This document shows positions 10,872-21,198 of a DNA stretch of 64,000 nucleotides, one piece after another. Under the pieces are notes generated by a model that saw nothing but the letters and a program-made list of their open reading frames with translations, was not told the origin of the DNA and did not search any database. Both the position numbers and the translations under genes were made by a program. Origin of the DNA: Zantedeschia hybrid cultivar (taxonomy: Eukaryota; Streptophyta; Magnoliopsida; Alismatales; Araceae); the NCBI GenBank assembly GCA_030544215.1, contig JARZZO010000010.1:54663564-54727563 (forward strand). Direction: 5' to 3'. Numbering within the stretch: position 1 is the stretch's first letter; each line of letters starts with the position of its first letter.

Positions 10872-11390
10872 CATATATGCCCATGGCCATGAATAGATAC
10901 GTATATGGAATGATGCACGGGATACCCGCCTTTGACTCCGTCTTCGGCGAGCATCCCGTGGGGGACATTTGTTGAACCCAAAAATAATCTCATATGCAGA
11001 TTTGCATTGTATGAATATACATATATGACGCATGCTCGCGTCGATGTGAGATTCCCATAGGAGAATACACATACATAGACATGACGATATGTTCATGAAG
11101 GACCATGTCGTGCAAAATAAAATGTATGCCTATGATATAGGTGAATACTAAAAATCCATAAGAAACTATGGGCTCGCATTACGAGGGCAATGGGGTAGAG
11201 AGCATACCTAGGCCAACAAGGCCTTGATCAGATTTTTCAAGGGAGCCTAAGGCAGCCCCAAGTTGCTTGCTTCGGCTTCCGAAATCAACTCCCGAACCGC
11301 CTTTGCGATGCTTGATAGTGGGACCCGAAGGGAGACCCCAAATGCAGCGATAAGAGGGACACCGAACGCTGCAAAATAAGGGTCAAAATC

Positions 11391-11880
11391 AGTCCCAAAG
11401 TGGACTAAAATCTGTCCCGAAATGGGGTAAAATCAGTCCTAGAACTCCCCCAAAATGGCCCCGAAATGGAGGCCCAATAGTGGGAGAGATAGGCCCAATA
11501 AGTAGCCCTATGGGTGGGGTCAATATGAGGCCCAATAAGCCCCCAAATGGGCCCAAGTTCAGTCCCAAAGTGGGCTGAAATCTGTCCCGAAATAAGGTAA
11601 AACCAGTTACGGAACTTACCTAAATCAGCCCCGAAACGGAAGCCCAATGTCGGGAAAGATAGGCCCAATAAATGGCCCAATGGGGGAGCCCAAAAAGAGG
11701 CCCAATAGGCACCCATAACAGGCCCAAACCAGTCCCGGAATGGGGCCAAAATGGTCTCCAAACTTGCCCAAAATGGCCTCAAATGAAGGCCCAATAACAA
11801 GGAAGGTAGGCCCAATAGATGGCCCAATAAGAAGGCCCAATAGGGAGCTCAAATGGGCCAAAAATCAGTCCACAAGGGGC
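11391..11880 (+). repeat. 170-bp tandem repeat in the LTR, about 2.8 copies
   Basis: AGTCCCAAAG or its variants start at 11391, 11561 and 11731, with a shortened copy at 11867. Each unit contains several AGGCCCAATA words. The repeats lie upstream of the TATA box and could be enhancer units. Overlapping ORFs here are repeat artefacts. Confidence 0.8.
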
Positions 11881-12014
11881 ACTAAATCTGCAGGCCAGAG
11901 AAGGGGAAAATCTGAAAACTCAAAGAGGAAAAAATTTCCTAAAGAAGAAAGTGGACCCCTCTCTCCTATGCCCCTTTATTTAAATAGGCCAAGAGGGGGG
12001 AGGAGAGAGAGGGG

Positions 12015-12615
12015 GAACCGGTGGGGGAACCCCCCACCAGTTGGGAACCCCCCCACCGGTTCCAAGGGGGAAACCGGTGGGGGGGGAGGAGGATCTCCCT
12101 CCCTCTCTTTCTTCTTTAAAAATTCAAATGAGGGGGTGGGGGAATTAATTAAAGGAGGGGAGTTAATGGAGTTCTTAACCCCATTCATACTTGGTTAAGA
12201 ACTCCATGCAAGTCCTCATTAAAACCCCCATCTTAAACCCCTTTCACACTTAGCCCAAACCTGAAATTAATGGGCAAAAACCCCCTTTCACACTTGAAAT
12301 CTGAAAACAAAAGGCCTAAAGCTCATTAAGAGCCAAAAAGAGTGGGAAAGGAGGGAAGTATGGGGAGGGGAGAACCCCCCCACCGGTTCCCAACCGGTGG
12401 GGGGGGCCAACCGGTGGCACCCCCTCCACCGGTTGGAACCGGTGGGGGTGCCCACCGAGGCCTCCCCCTCTCTCTTTTGTTTGCTCTCTCTCTCACCCCC
12501 CTCTCTCACCCATTTGAATAAAGAAATAAAAAAAAAGGAGAGAGGGAGAGAGATTGGATCCGGTGGCACCCCCCCACCGTGGGCTCATCCGGTGGCACCC
12601 CCCACCGGGCCCAAT
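12015..12615 (+). promoter_or_regulatory. Cluster of ACCGGTGG words upstream of the TATA box
   Basis: The palindrome ACCGGT, usually flanked by a G or C run, occurs repeatedly (near 12018, 12055, 12073, 12381, 12392, 12409, 12427 and 12437), with variants ATCCGGTGGCACC at about 12559 and 12589. Pairs in opposite orientation can form hairpins, and the G runs could form quadruplexes. The position just upstream of TATAAAT suggests clustered protein-binding sites in the LTR promoter. This is inferred from position and repetition only. Confidence 0.5.
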
Positions 12616-12623
12616 TTGGGGCC

Positions 12624-12630
12624 TATAAAT
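12624..12630 (+). promoter_or_regulatory. TATA box of the LTR promoter
   Basis: TATAAAT in the context GCCTATAAATAGGACC is a strong plant TATA box. It is the only good one in the LTR and lies between the ACCGGT cluster and the polyadenylation signal, which fits the U3-R order. Confidence 0.7.
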
Positions 12631-12851
12631 AGGACCCCATGGTCCCCAATTCAAACACACACCACAAGCATATAAGCTGCCCATATACAAGGGTAAAATT
12701 GTGAGGGAGAGTGCTGCCCGGCTGAAGACCAAATTCGGGTTTTAAACCCGGATTTGCTGCGATTTCGGGAGATCTTTCTTTCGTCCCGGGGAGTCCTCTC
12801 TCCTAAGGTTCAATCCTAAGGGGGAGCTCTGTCGGATTTTTTTGTAAAAAA

Positions 12852-12886
12852 CGCCTTGTTATAAGGCGAAGTGCTGCCGAAATAAA
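12852..12886 (+). terminator. Hairpin plus AATAAA polyadenylation signal in the LTR
   Basis: CGCCTT and AAGGCG form a 6-bp stem with a GTTAT loop, followed about 12 nt later by AATAAA at 12881-12886. This order is expected for the R region of an LTR. Confidence 0.5.
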
Positions 12887-14162
12887 ATCAGAATTTCTGT
12901 GCTTATGTGTGTCATTTAAATTTTATAATTATCATACTTTAAAATAATAATAATATGTATATATGTATGTATTTTCCTAAAACTAAATAAAATTGTGTAC
13001 ATCCACAACTTAACCTTAACCTCACCTCATAAATAAACCAAATTCAGAAATCTGCATAAAATCATAATTAAGCCCCAAAGATAATTTATAATTAATTAAT
13101 TACTGAAAATTCATGAAATTAATTAAAAATCAGAAAAAACTAGGAAAAATCAGTAAAAATCTGTATGAAACCTGAAATATGATATAAAAATCATAATAAA
13201 TTCAAATACCCTTATATATTTAATTAATTAATCAGCTAATTAAATTAATCATAAAAAATGAATAAAATTAATAAAATTAATAAAAAATCAGAGAATTAGA
13301 AATCTGAAAGAATGTTAAATCATTAACCATATATCTAAAAACTTAATGTGAAATTACGAAAATACCCTCGTGCGTAATATTTACACATATAACCCTGAAA
13401 ATACTAAAATTCATATTATAAGCGGAATTTCTTCCCATATAATCTGAATATCATTAAGTATAAACCCTAAGACCTAAAAACCCGGTTTTAAGGTAAAATT
13501 ACTAAAAAACCCTCATACATTTAAAAATCGATTCCCTAGCTCCCATAAAACTTGAAAACCTCTAAAACTCACTTCTATATGTTTATAAGCTGATATATTT
13601 TCGTAAAACCCCCATAATTACATAAAAACCCCTAAAAGTGAATAATTGCAAAAAAGCCCCTGTGGGGTTAAAAAAATTGGGAATTAATCCGTATAACCTG
13701 GAATTAATCCGTCTAACTTGGAACCAATCCTAATAACCGGGAATCAATCCCGAATCACACAGAAATTGTCCCCGAACCGGGGTGAGGCTAAGGGTTCAAC
13801 CTAAAATATGCCTTCATATGCATATGCGTGCGCTGCCTGTAGTAGTAGTCTTGCATGATTAAGGGCACCATACGGACGGTTAATCAAGGGTTGCCGAGCA
13901 GTTGCTCAGCGTAATTAACACTGACCGAGGTCAGTGGAGAGAGGTCATATACTCGAATCTTCGCCTGATTCGAAGTCCCGGATTCACTGAGGGCTAATCC
14001 CAAACTCTCACAATCCGATAAAAATATAAAACCGACCTAAATTCCTCTAGATAAACAAAGAAAATGGATTTCCGAATAATCCGACATAGGGGAGGATAGA
14101 TATGCCTAGGTTAGGTCCCGAACGCCGGAGGTTTTTTGGAAAAAAATCTCCGCGAACAGAGA

Positions 14163-14180
14163 TGGCACGCCCGGTGGGAC
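14163..14180 (+). other. Candidate primer binding site after the LTR
   Basis: TGGCACGCCCGGTGGGAC begins with TGG (complement of a tRNA CCA end) and lies four bases after the proposed LTR end. Similar sequences follow the 5' LTRs of plant Gypsy elements. I cannot name the tRNA. A PBS here means this LTR also acts as a 5' LTR for sequence on its right. Confidence 0.45.
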
Positions 14181-15233
14181 CTCTCTTTCCCTTCATCTCT
14201 CCGTCCGGTGATGCCCTCACCATAACTCCACTACTAACTTTGCCATGTCTTATGCAGGTGGTTAAGTCTTCCGCCCGACCGGACAACAATGGCAGCAAGG
14301 GTCATATATGGACCCCTCGCAGTGGCAGCCCACATTCAATGTGGGTATCTCACCGTGCCGACCAGCTTCGGCGATTTCCTCGCGGTCGTGGGGTCTCCAT
14401 ATTTCCTGGGAGTAGTCCCGGCGCCGGAATCAGTTCCGGCAGAAGCGAAGAAGCGCGCCTCCCGCGTGAAGGAGGCCAACGGAGGTGGTCTGGCATCTTA
14501 CAAGATGCGGTCTGGCATCTCACATTGACGTTCCTCACAGCAATTACAAGCAGAAGACAAATGAACCTAGAAAGGGAAGCAGATCTATCAAAATCCTCCT
14601 CCTCAACCCTCATGCCTGGGGAGGCTGGCTCAGAAGTTTGCTCGACCATACACTCCTCTATTGCTGGAACGTTGGGAACTTGCTGCAACGCTGCCACTTC
14701 CAATTGTGAAAGCAGTGCCGCATGTGGTGAAAGCAAAATGACGTCACGATCGTTGATGTCTTAGGCCAGGGTCCCTGCTCCTATGAAGACACCCAACAGA
14801 ACACCTTCTTTGTGGAAGGAGGAAAGTTGCAGAGTCTGGCTGTCATCGGGAGGAAGAAGATGAACAACATTTGTCTTCAGGAGGGCAGTTTGGGTTGACT
14901 GGACCGGTCCCGACACTTGACATATGAGCCCTTCGCCGAATAAGAAGACCGGTTTAGCTCAGATGAAGAAGCTGACCAGTTCAAGTTTAAGTTATGATCT
15001 AGCCCATCTAAGCCCCGATAAGACTCCATCGAAGGATATCAGTCTGCCCGGATCCAAGCCTCAACCCGACACTATTTCTCCTCCACCTAAAATATGCAGA
15101 GACTAACTGTAGCCAAAGAAGCAGGATCTGCCTTGGGACCCGAAGAAATCCACCCCGCTGTCCTCGCCTTGAGAAGCACTACATCATAGCTGGCATCAGG
15201 AGGCCAAACATGTTCCAATAGAAGAGGTAGATG
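14181..15233 (+). other. Decayed leader or gag-like sequence, no recognisable gene
   Basis: After the PBS candidate there is a possible acceptor (CTTATGCAG near 14258) and short ORFs (for example 14289-14528, starting MAARVIYGPL), none with a domain I recognise. The segment may be the start of a second, truncated Tat copy. The frames are broken by stops throughout. Confidence 0.35.
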
Positions 15234-15590
15234 CTATGATTTTTGAGATCGATGAGGAGGCCTAGGAAGAGGAATCATCTCCTTGGTAGAGGCCTTCTCC
15301 TTCACAATTTCGATCAAAAAATCACACCTTGCCAAATGGGTAGTAACTCTATCTGGAATAACATTAAAAAAATCCACTTCTACTAGCACACATGCATACA
15401 TCAACATTGACCCGTCCAAAGTTCTGGCATCTATTCCTCTAAGCACCTCGAAACTCGCAAGAATGGCATGTAATGTATCTCCATTCCACTTATGAAGCAG
15501 AACCCCATACAACCAGAGCCATATCTTTCCACCTTCTGGAGCTGGAGTAGTTGCAAAACTGATAGCCCATGGAGCACCTTTGAAAGTCAA
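15234..15590 (-). pseudogene. LINE ORF1 remnant, DUF4283-like domain
   Basis: The 118-codon frame contains IWLWLYGVLLHKWNGDTL followed by LRGIDARTLDGSMLMYACVL. This matches the pattern of the DUF4283-type domain in plant L1 ORF1 proteins (W-R-L-G-P...W...T...I...G...D..T...AR..V). The start and the rest of the protein are missing or frameshifted. It reads in the same direction as the zinc-knuckle remnant at 16872-17111, and the hAT at 15784-16774 lies between them. Confidence 0.6.
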
Positions 15591-15783
15591 ATTCCCCTTC
15601 CGAACGTGATCAAGCTTGAGACCCTAACTCTTCCAGTCAGGGAATGGACTCTTCACCAGGAAGGCTCCATTACCAAGCTCCCTAATCCACCAATCCTTCA
15701 CTCCTGCTCAATGGCTATAAAGAAGGTACAAAAGAGCTTGATAAAAATCTAGGTGTCCATCATTGGAAGATTCTAGATTCAAC

Positions 15784-16774
15784 CATGGTCGGCCGGGTCG
15801 GATCGGATCGGATCGCCCGGTCCGCTCGGAATCCGAGCGGTCCGACCCGACCCCGAGCCCCGACCCAGCGATCCCAGCCCGGGATGGGGTTGGGTCGGCC
15901 GGGTCGGCCGACCCCAACCCGGGTCGGTCCGGTCCGGCCGACCCGGCCACCCAACGGCTAGTTCTGAACTAGCCGTTGGGTAGCCGTTGGGAACCCATTC
16001 AAATGGGTTCCCAACGGTTAGGAGGGGCTTCTAAGCCCCTCCAAGTCCCCCCAAGTCCCTATAAAACCCCCTCCTACCCTTCTCTCCCTCATTCACACAA
16101 ATTCTCATTTCTCTCTCTCTCTAAAACTTCTCTCTCTCTCTCTCTAAGCTCTCATACTCTCTCAAAGACTCAAAGCTCTCTTAACTTCTTTCTCTCCAAA
16201 CTTCCAAAGCTCTCTAGAGTTCTAAACTCTAAAGGACGGACCGACAGACTACATCAAATTTTTTTCATCATATTATTTTTATTGCATTTTAATTTTTCTC
16301 TTTAACCTCTTTTTGTCTTTGTAGCTTTATTTCTCATTGTCTCTCACTCTCCCTCGAGGTATGATATGAAATCTCACTCTCTTTCTCTATGTTTTTTCTT
16401 ATTTCTCACCATTTCTCTTTATGTAATTAGTTAATTACTAATTATCTCTTTCCCTATTAATACATTTTATGTCCCCCCCATGTATTGTATTCAAGTTTTT
16501 TTCAAAGTTAATAAAAATTCAAGGGCTTACCCAAGGTCCTAGATAAGTTTTGGGTAAATATAATTTTTCCTGATTTTTTGAATTTTTTTCTTATTTTTTG
16601 GACTTGTTTTTCTATTTTTTCCCTATTTTCTTCTATTTTTTTCCCTTTTTATAAATTGGATCGGCCAAACCGGTCCGGCTTGGTCCGGACCGGTTCGGGA
16701 TCGGATCGGATCGGCCGATCCACTCGGTCAGGACCGGACCGATCTGAGTCCGACCCCCGAGTTGGCCTACCTTG
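15784..16774. mobile_element. Non-autonomous hAT element, 991 bp, TSD GATTCAAC
   Basis: Perfect 8-bp duplications GATTCAAC lie at 15776-15783 and 16775-16782. The ends are CATGGTCGGCC and, reversed, CAAGGTAGGCC. Subterminal zones are full of GGATCGG and CCGATCC words. The interior has no ORF but keeps a TATA box (16061-16067), a CT-rich leader and an AATAAA-bearing block (about 16464-16556). The interior is similar to the element at 31486-32504. Confidence 0.9.
15984..16017. repeat. Perfect 16-bp inverted repeat with 2-nt spacer upstream of a TATA box
   Basis: CCGTTGGGAACCCATT and its exact reverse complement flank CA. It lies about 45 bp upstream of the TATA box of the non-autonomous hAT at 15784-16774. 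It could be a hairpin or a binding site for a dimeric protein. Confidence 0.9.
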
Positions 16775-16871
16775 GATTCAACACCTAGAAATCCAAGGAG
16801 TCCTCCATCCAGGTCAGAACCTCTGCTATCAACGGGACCAGGGACAAAGATTCTTCCATGAATGTGCTTTG

Positions 16872-17111
16872 TCAATACAAGAACAGGGTCTGAAGACTTG
16901 GGGCAGGGCTTACGACAAGAGGAGCTCCAAGGTCCATAGCTCCCATAGAGCACGCAATGGATCCTCTCTCTCCATTCCTTGGCCAATGTTCCCTACCCAG
17001 ACATCTCATGCAGGTATCTCGACCCACTGGTAAAGACAAAGAGTTCCTCTTTCTGACAGAGGGTGAGGGGTTTCCCACCTGAGTCTTCTTCCTTTGCCGC
17101 TGGACCATCAT
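16872..17111 (-). pseudogene. LINE ORF1 remnant with zinc-knuckle-like motif
   Basis: The frame contains CMRCLGREHWPRNGERGSIAC, which resembles the double CCHC knuckle region of plant L1 ORF1 proteins with some Cys/His positions lost. It lies upstream (in minus orientation) of the DUF4283-like remnant and is probably the same element. The LINE assignment is an inference from motif and context. Confidence 0.45.
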
Positions 17112-17550
17112 CCACCTGCCTTCAATCCCCGGTTCCCCTTAGGCACTCATCTCAGTACGTATGACACAGTTATTCCAATTTCACAAGGATAACGTCATCT
17201 TAGTTATTCCAATTTCATAAGAATAACATGATCCACAGATACTTCATTATCATACATTTTAAGCAAGTTGTGTATTGAAATATAGTTCTCTTTCTGCATC
17301 TATCAGGCTAATAGGTAGATTGTGTGACATTCTAAGTGTCCCTTTGGAAATCACTTTCTTAAACCCAATAATCTGAGATCAATACGTGACCTTCTAATTG
17401 TCTCTTTGGAAATCACTTTCTTAAACCCAATATTCTGAGATCAACCATAGTATTCTAATATCTCTGAATACTGTTTGCAGCCATATACTGCAGTATGTCA
17501 GACTTAACTAAGTCTACAATCTCACTTCCCTATGAAACTGCTCTTTATAG
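17112..17550. other. Unassigned DNA between LINE remnants
   Basis: This stretch contains two copies of a phrase around TTTGGAAATCACTTTCTTAAACCCAATA (about 17344 and 17404), a 60-bp short duplication. No gene was seen. Confidence 0.5.
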
Positions 17551-17695
17551 CAAGGAATTCCGGATCGGATCGGCCGGCCGGATTGGGACCCACCGATCCC
17601 GATCCCGATCGGCCCAAATTGGCCAAGATTGGCCCATTCCGGCCGGATTGGCACTGGCCAATCCCGATCCGAATCGGCCGATCCTACCTTCCATG
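17551..17695. mobile_element. Miniature hAT element, 145 bp, TSD CTTTATAG
   Basis: Perfect 8-bp duplications CTTTATAG lie at 17543-17550 and 17696-17703. The ends are CAAGGAATTCCGGATCGG and, reversed, CATGGAAGGTAGGATCGG. The interior is only GATCGG and GGCCAA-type repeats, with no coding or promoter sequence. Confidence 0.93.
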
Positions 17696-17819
17696 CTTTA
17701 TAGAATATTTGGCCAGGGAACATCTTTCACGTACCTGAATAGATATCTAACATTCTCGAATCCTCTACCTCTTCTGTCACATCTACCAAGTTTTTCTCTT
17801 TTTCTTTATTTATGACCGT

Positions 17820-18560
17820 TGAATCTTATGATTTGTAAGAATGGAGAGAGCACAGGAGAGGATGTTGAGAGACGACAAGGCGCTAGATGGCTAGGGAGAG
17901 ACAAGAGATAGAGGAGTTGGAGGCAGGGGCTATGGGCAAGGGTTTCTGCCTTTGGTGCTACTGTCAGGGTCATTGGGCTGCAGGAGTGGTGTGCTGTGCA
18001 TGTAGAGGGGCTGAGCATGCTGATCGAGATTGTGCATTGGCTAACAGATGTATGGTAGAGAGAGAACTGCCAATCGGAGATGTCTGTTTTAGGCCTGGAC
18101 AACTTGGGAGTTGGGAAGGAAGCGTGCCTCTCTCTTTCTGAAGAGGAGACAGATAGGGAAAGATGAGAGGTATTGTGTCCCATTTGGTGATCAAGTATGC
18201 CAAAGTGAAGGCAGATATTACCCTAGGGAGGTGGAGAATCCTGGATGGTTTAGAATCTGGTGGAGGAAAGTTACCATGTGAAGCATCCACGCTGGCTGTT
18301 AGCAGAGGAGATACTGCATTTTCAAACATGTCGTTATTGTGGGGAGGGAGGTGAAGATCGAGAGATGGAAGCCGGGGATAGGTGATCTCTGAAGAAGGAG
18401 AGTAGTGGTGAAACTAGCCCAAATGCTAGGTAATGTTGTGATCTGGGTGACTGATCGCAGCCTTTGGGACACCCATAGCTGTGTCCATGTTCATGTGGCC
18501 ATCTAGGTAAACTTTCCCATCAAATAGATCACCATTTGGGAGGGGGGGGGTTGTCTTTAT
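17820..18560 (+). pseudogene. Degenerate LINE ORF1-like sequence with Cys-rich knuckle
   Basis: The frame at 17887-18141 has GFCLWCYCQGHWAAG followed by CCACRGAEHADRDC, a double zinc-knuckle pattern. Beyond it, broken frames resemble the following ORF1 region. It has the opposite orientation to the remnant at 16872-17111. No catalytic domain is present. Confidence 0.4.
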
Positions 18561-21044
18561 GGTATGGGCTCAAGATCGGCTGAGAAGGTCGATGACAAAG
18601 ATGCTTAGACAAATGGCCCCTGTGGGCTGATGAGGGGCCTCAAGGTTCTTAGGAGACACTGGCTTTCGATTGGAGTTATAAAACCCAAATGCCCCCCTTT
18701 TGAGGAAGATGAAGTTGGATGAGCTGGCTAAGGGATTCCAGCTTGGCGGAAAGGGTTGGGTTCATCGAGCAGCCCACGTGGACTAAGCCGCTTCACCGTG
18801 GACCTATCAAAAATTGAAATCCATTCGAACTTTGATTGCTTAGTCAATGAGGGTGCATGCATTAGTCATGGGTCAGCTGGGTCAGACAAACTGCATCATA
18901 AGTTTTGATGCTGACAGTGTATATCATCCTCAGATTGTGTGAGGATTGCTTTTAGGTGCTGATGAGACTGACCTGATAGTGGCAGATCTTTTTAACTCCT
19001 TTGAGACTATGCCCGTGGAATTCATGTGCCTCCTGGTGGTTTTCTCATCACCTAGAGCCTTTGTTCTAGGAGTTAAGATGGTCAGAAGGGATGCAAGAGG
19101 TTCCTGCATTGCCGGTGTGTCACCAGAGGAGGTAGAGGAGTTTTCTTCCCCATTGGCTTGTACATGAATCAAGAAGCAGGTGGATGAAGCCTCAACAACA
19201 TGAACAAAGTCCATACCCCTCCTACACCCGCCTAAATTCTTATTACAAAAGGCAGTTGAAGCTTGCCACGGAGGATTGTCAGCACATATTATAATGATGT
19301 GATCAGGAAATCCACAATCATCAACTCGGATAGAAAGAGGATTTGACTATATCATCACTTCCTATCCCACCTACAAAACTCTCTTGTTCCAAGTTTAGAA
19401 TCTACATCCGACGTAAAGAGGCCACTCAATATCCACTACACATCAGCATTTCAGCCAGTATCATTATAGACTCAATTACCGCGAAACCAGAGGTCTTACC
19501 AATCAACATATCCTACTGTGTAAAAACAACAATTTAGAGTTGAGCAATTATAGGTCATTATCCATCAGTTGAAACCTGATGCTAACTACATTTGTAGGAT
19601 CCACCTTCTATGAACTTCTATGCATAGATTCCATTAATTGTGTGCAATTGTGATGCATGCAATTTTTTGGAGGTAAATCTATTATTCATACCCTTTCACA
19701 AGGATAGGTAAACAAATCATGTTGAACATGTTAAATGCACAATAGAATGAAAACTTAAGGTTGCCCTGGCATCTGTTTGTTCAATATATTACCAATCTCA
19801 TTTAGGAAGAAAATGGTAAAATCATAATAATGATGTATCAATATTTACCCATAACAAAACCTTTTCTTTCGCATTCCAAAAGCCTCTCAAAAGCGTTTCC
19901 TACCTAGTGCACTGCAAACTGATCAAATGGGCAGGAAATAGTTAGAAGCCTATGTGCTAATCTTCTTCAGACCTGTCACGATCTTTTAGTTCTCCATTTT
20001 TGCAGCAAGAAAGAGGCCTACTAGGATCAAAAAACGAAGGTAAGGAAAAGTGAGAGTTTGACAAGAATATTGACAGCATTTGATTATGAGGGGTTTCTTC
20101 CTACGATTATTTTGGAACTTGACATTTCCCTATTTCTATGCTTGGAGAGCTCACTGGACTAGGAACAGGCCAGGATCGATAGAGTTCTCAATACCGGTTT
20201 TTGATTCCTTATCCACCACAAAGACAAGCTTTCTTACCAATATCTTGGCCATGATCTTTTAGGAATTAAATGAGGGAATCCTTCTCAGAAATAAAAAGCT
20301 AGATGAACCATATTCACAACCAATGATCACTGCATAATCCCATCCCATCACCTAAACATGGGTTATTTCCCTCATGAGATTGGCCTTCTTCCAACCAGTT
20401 TAACATTTTCAGTGGGCTGGCACGTTAGTTGGGTTTATTAAAACTTTAGAAGCATAATGGAAGAAAAAAATTCCAAGCATTTTGGGTCATTGGAAGCATA
20501 ATGAGAAAAAAAAAAAGCTCTCAATATTTTTATATTTTGAACAATAAACCCACTATTCAATTTCAAAAGATAAATGAACGAATGATGATTTTGGATTTTA
20601 GTCCCTGAATTGCAACAATATGTGACCAACAACCAAAAAAAGACTTTTTTTAATGGCATGAGTAAACCCATTCATCCTCTTTGGCCCGCTGGCTATGACA
20701 GCAGCAGATCTGGTAATGCCAGCGAGCAGTGCCACTTAATCCTGGTTGAGGTGAATGGCCTGCACTCTACAAGACACACGTGCACCTATTGATGAGCAGA
20801 GTTGAACCCATGACCTCATGCTTTCCTCTGTCTTGGGGGGGTGGGTTAATCTCTTCTATTATTTAATATATTTCCTCTCCCACTATTCCCCTGATTGTAA
20901 AGTAAAACGTAATTGCTATTAGAACTAATGCCACCTCAACCCCCAGCATCACTTGCTGTAGGACCATGTAGATATCCCTGAGCCAATATGCAGGATTTAG
21001 CTATGATGTTCGAAAGCCAGATATAACTGGCAAAGAGTAAATAC
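18561..21044. other. Intron-like DNA without recognised genes
   Basis: Short ORFs occur (18930-19214 minus, 19343-19537 plus, 20080-20262 plus), but none shows a known domain, codon bias or supporting splice sites. This is downstream of the last visible kinase exon on the minus strand, so it is probably intron. I looked for the conserved SIK1 C-terminal exons here and did not find them. Confidence 0.4.
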
Positions 21045-21198
21045 CTGAAACTGGTGACTTTTTCTCCAAGAGTATTCACAGCACCACCTTTGGTATCAGT
21101 AGAAGCTGCTGAAAGCTCTTTGGCATTGGCATTGGGTGTTTCAAAGGAAAATTCATTCTTATCATCATGGGTGTGAACAATGACGGTTCCAAATTCAT
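21045..21198 (-). CDS. SIK1: SIK1-like exon: acidic DEFGTVIVH segment
   Basis: The acceptor CTGCAG precedes base 21198 and the donor is CAG/GTATTTAC after 21045. It enters in phase 1 and leaves in phase 2. The segment starts DEFGTVIVHTHDDKNEF and corresponds to the GDFGTMIVH region downstream of the kinase domain. It is 12.9 kb from the previous exon, and the next exon is not in the window. Confidence 0.8.

Larger units (their letters stand above)
1..14158 (+). mobile_element. Tat-lineage Ty3/Gypsy LTR retrotransposon, 3' part (pol end, antisense gene, LTR)
   Basis: The segment reads in order: end of pol, a long non-coding repeat zone, an antisense intron-containing gene and a long LTR. The lineage call rests on a second, archaeal-type RNase H between the RT-linked RNase H and the integrase, absence of a chromodomain, and a large region between pol and the LTR. 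These traits are known for Tat/Ogre-type plant elements. The 5' LTR, gag, protease and most of RT lie left of the window. A PBS-like sequence follows the LTR, so the LTR may be shared with a second element copy. The outer boundary at 14158 is inferred from a TGTT...AACA terminus. Confidence 0.72.
10970..14158 (+). repeat. Long terminal repeat of the Tat element (about 3.2 kb)
   Basis: The left end TGTTGAACCC follows a G-rich tract (GTGGGGGAC, 10959-10966) that fits a polypurine tract. The right end GAACA is four bases before a PBS-like sequence. Inside, in promoter-like order, are 170-bp repeats (11391-11880), a cluster of ACCGGT words (12015-12615), a TATA box (12624-12630), a hairpin and AATAAA (12852-12886), and an AT-rich stretch without ORFs (12890-13790). 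The last part (13800-14158) ends with an A/T inverted repeat. Only one LTR is in the window, so the ends cannot be confirmed by comparison. Confidence 0.6.

Noticed and set aside
10701..11096. 131-codon minus ORF with long Tyr/Ile run
   Set aside because: Most of it is the TA microsatellite. The rest has no recognisable feature.
15760..15960. GC-rich ORFs with GSDR repeats
   Set aside because: They are frames through GGATCGG-type subterminal words of the hAT at 15784-16774.
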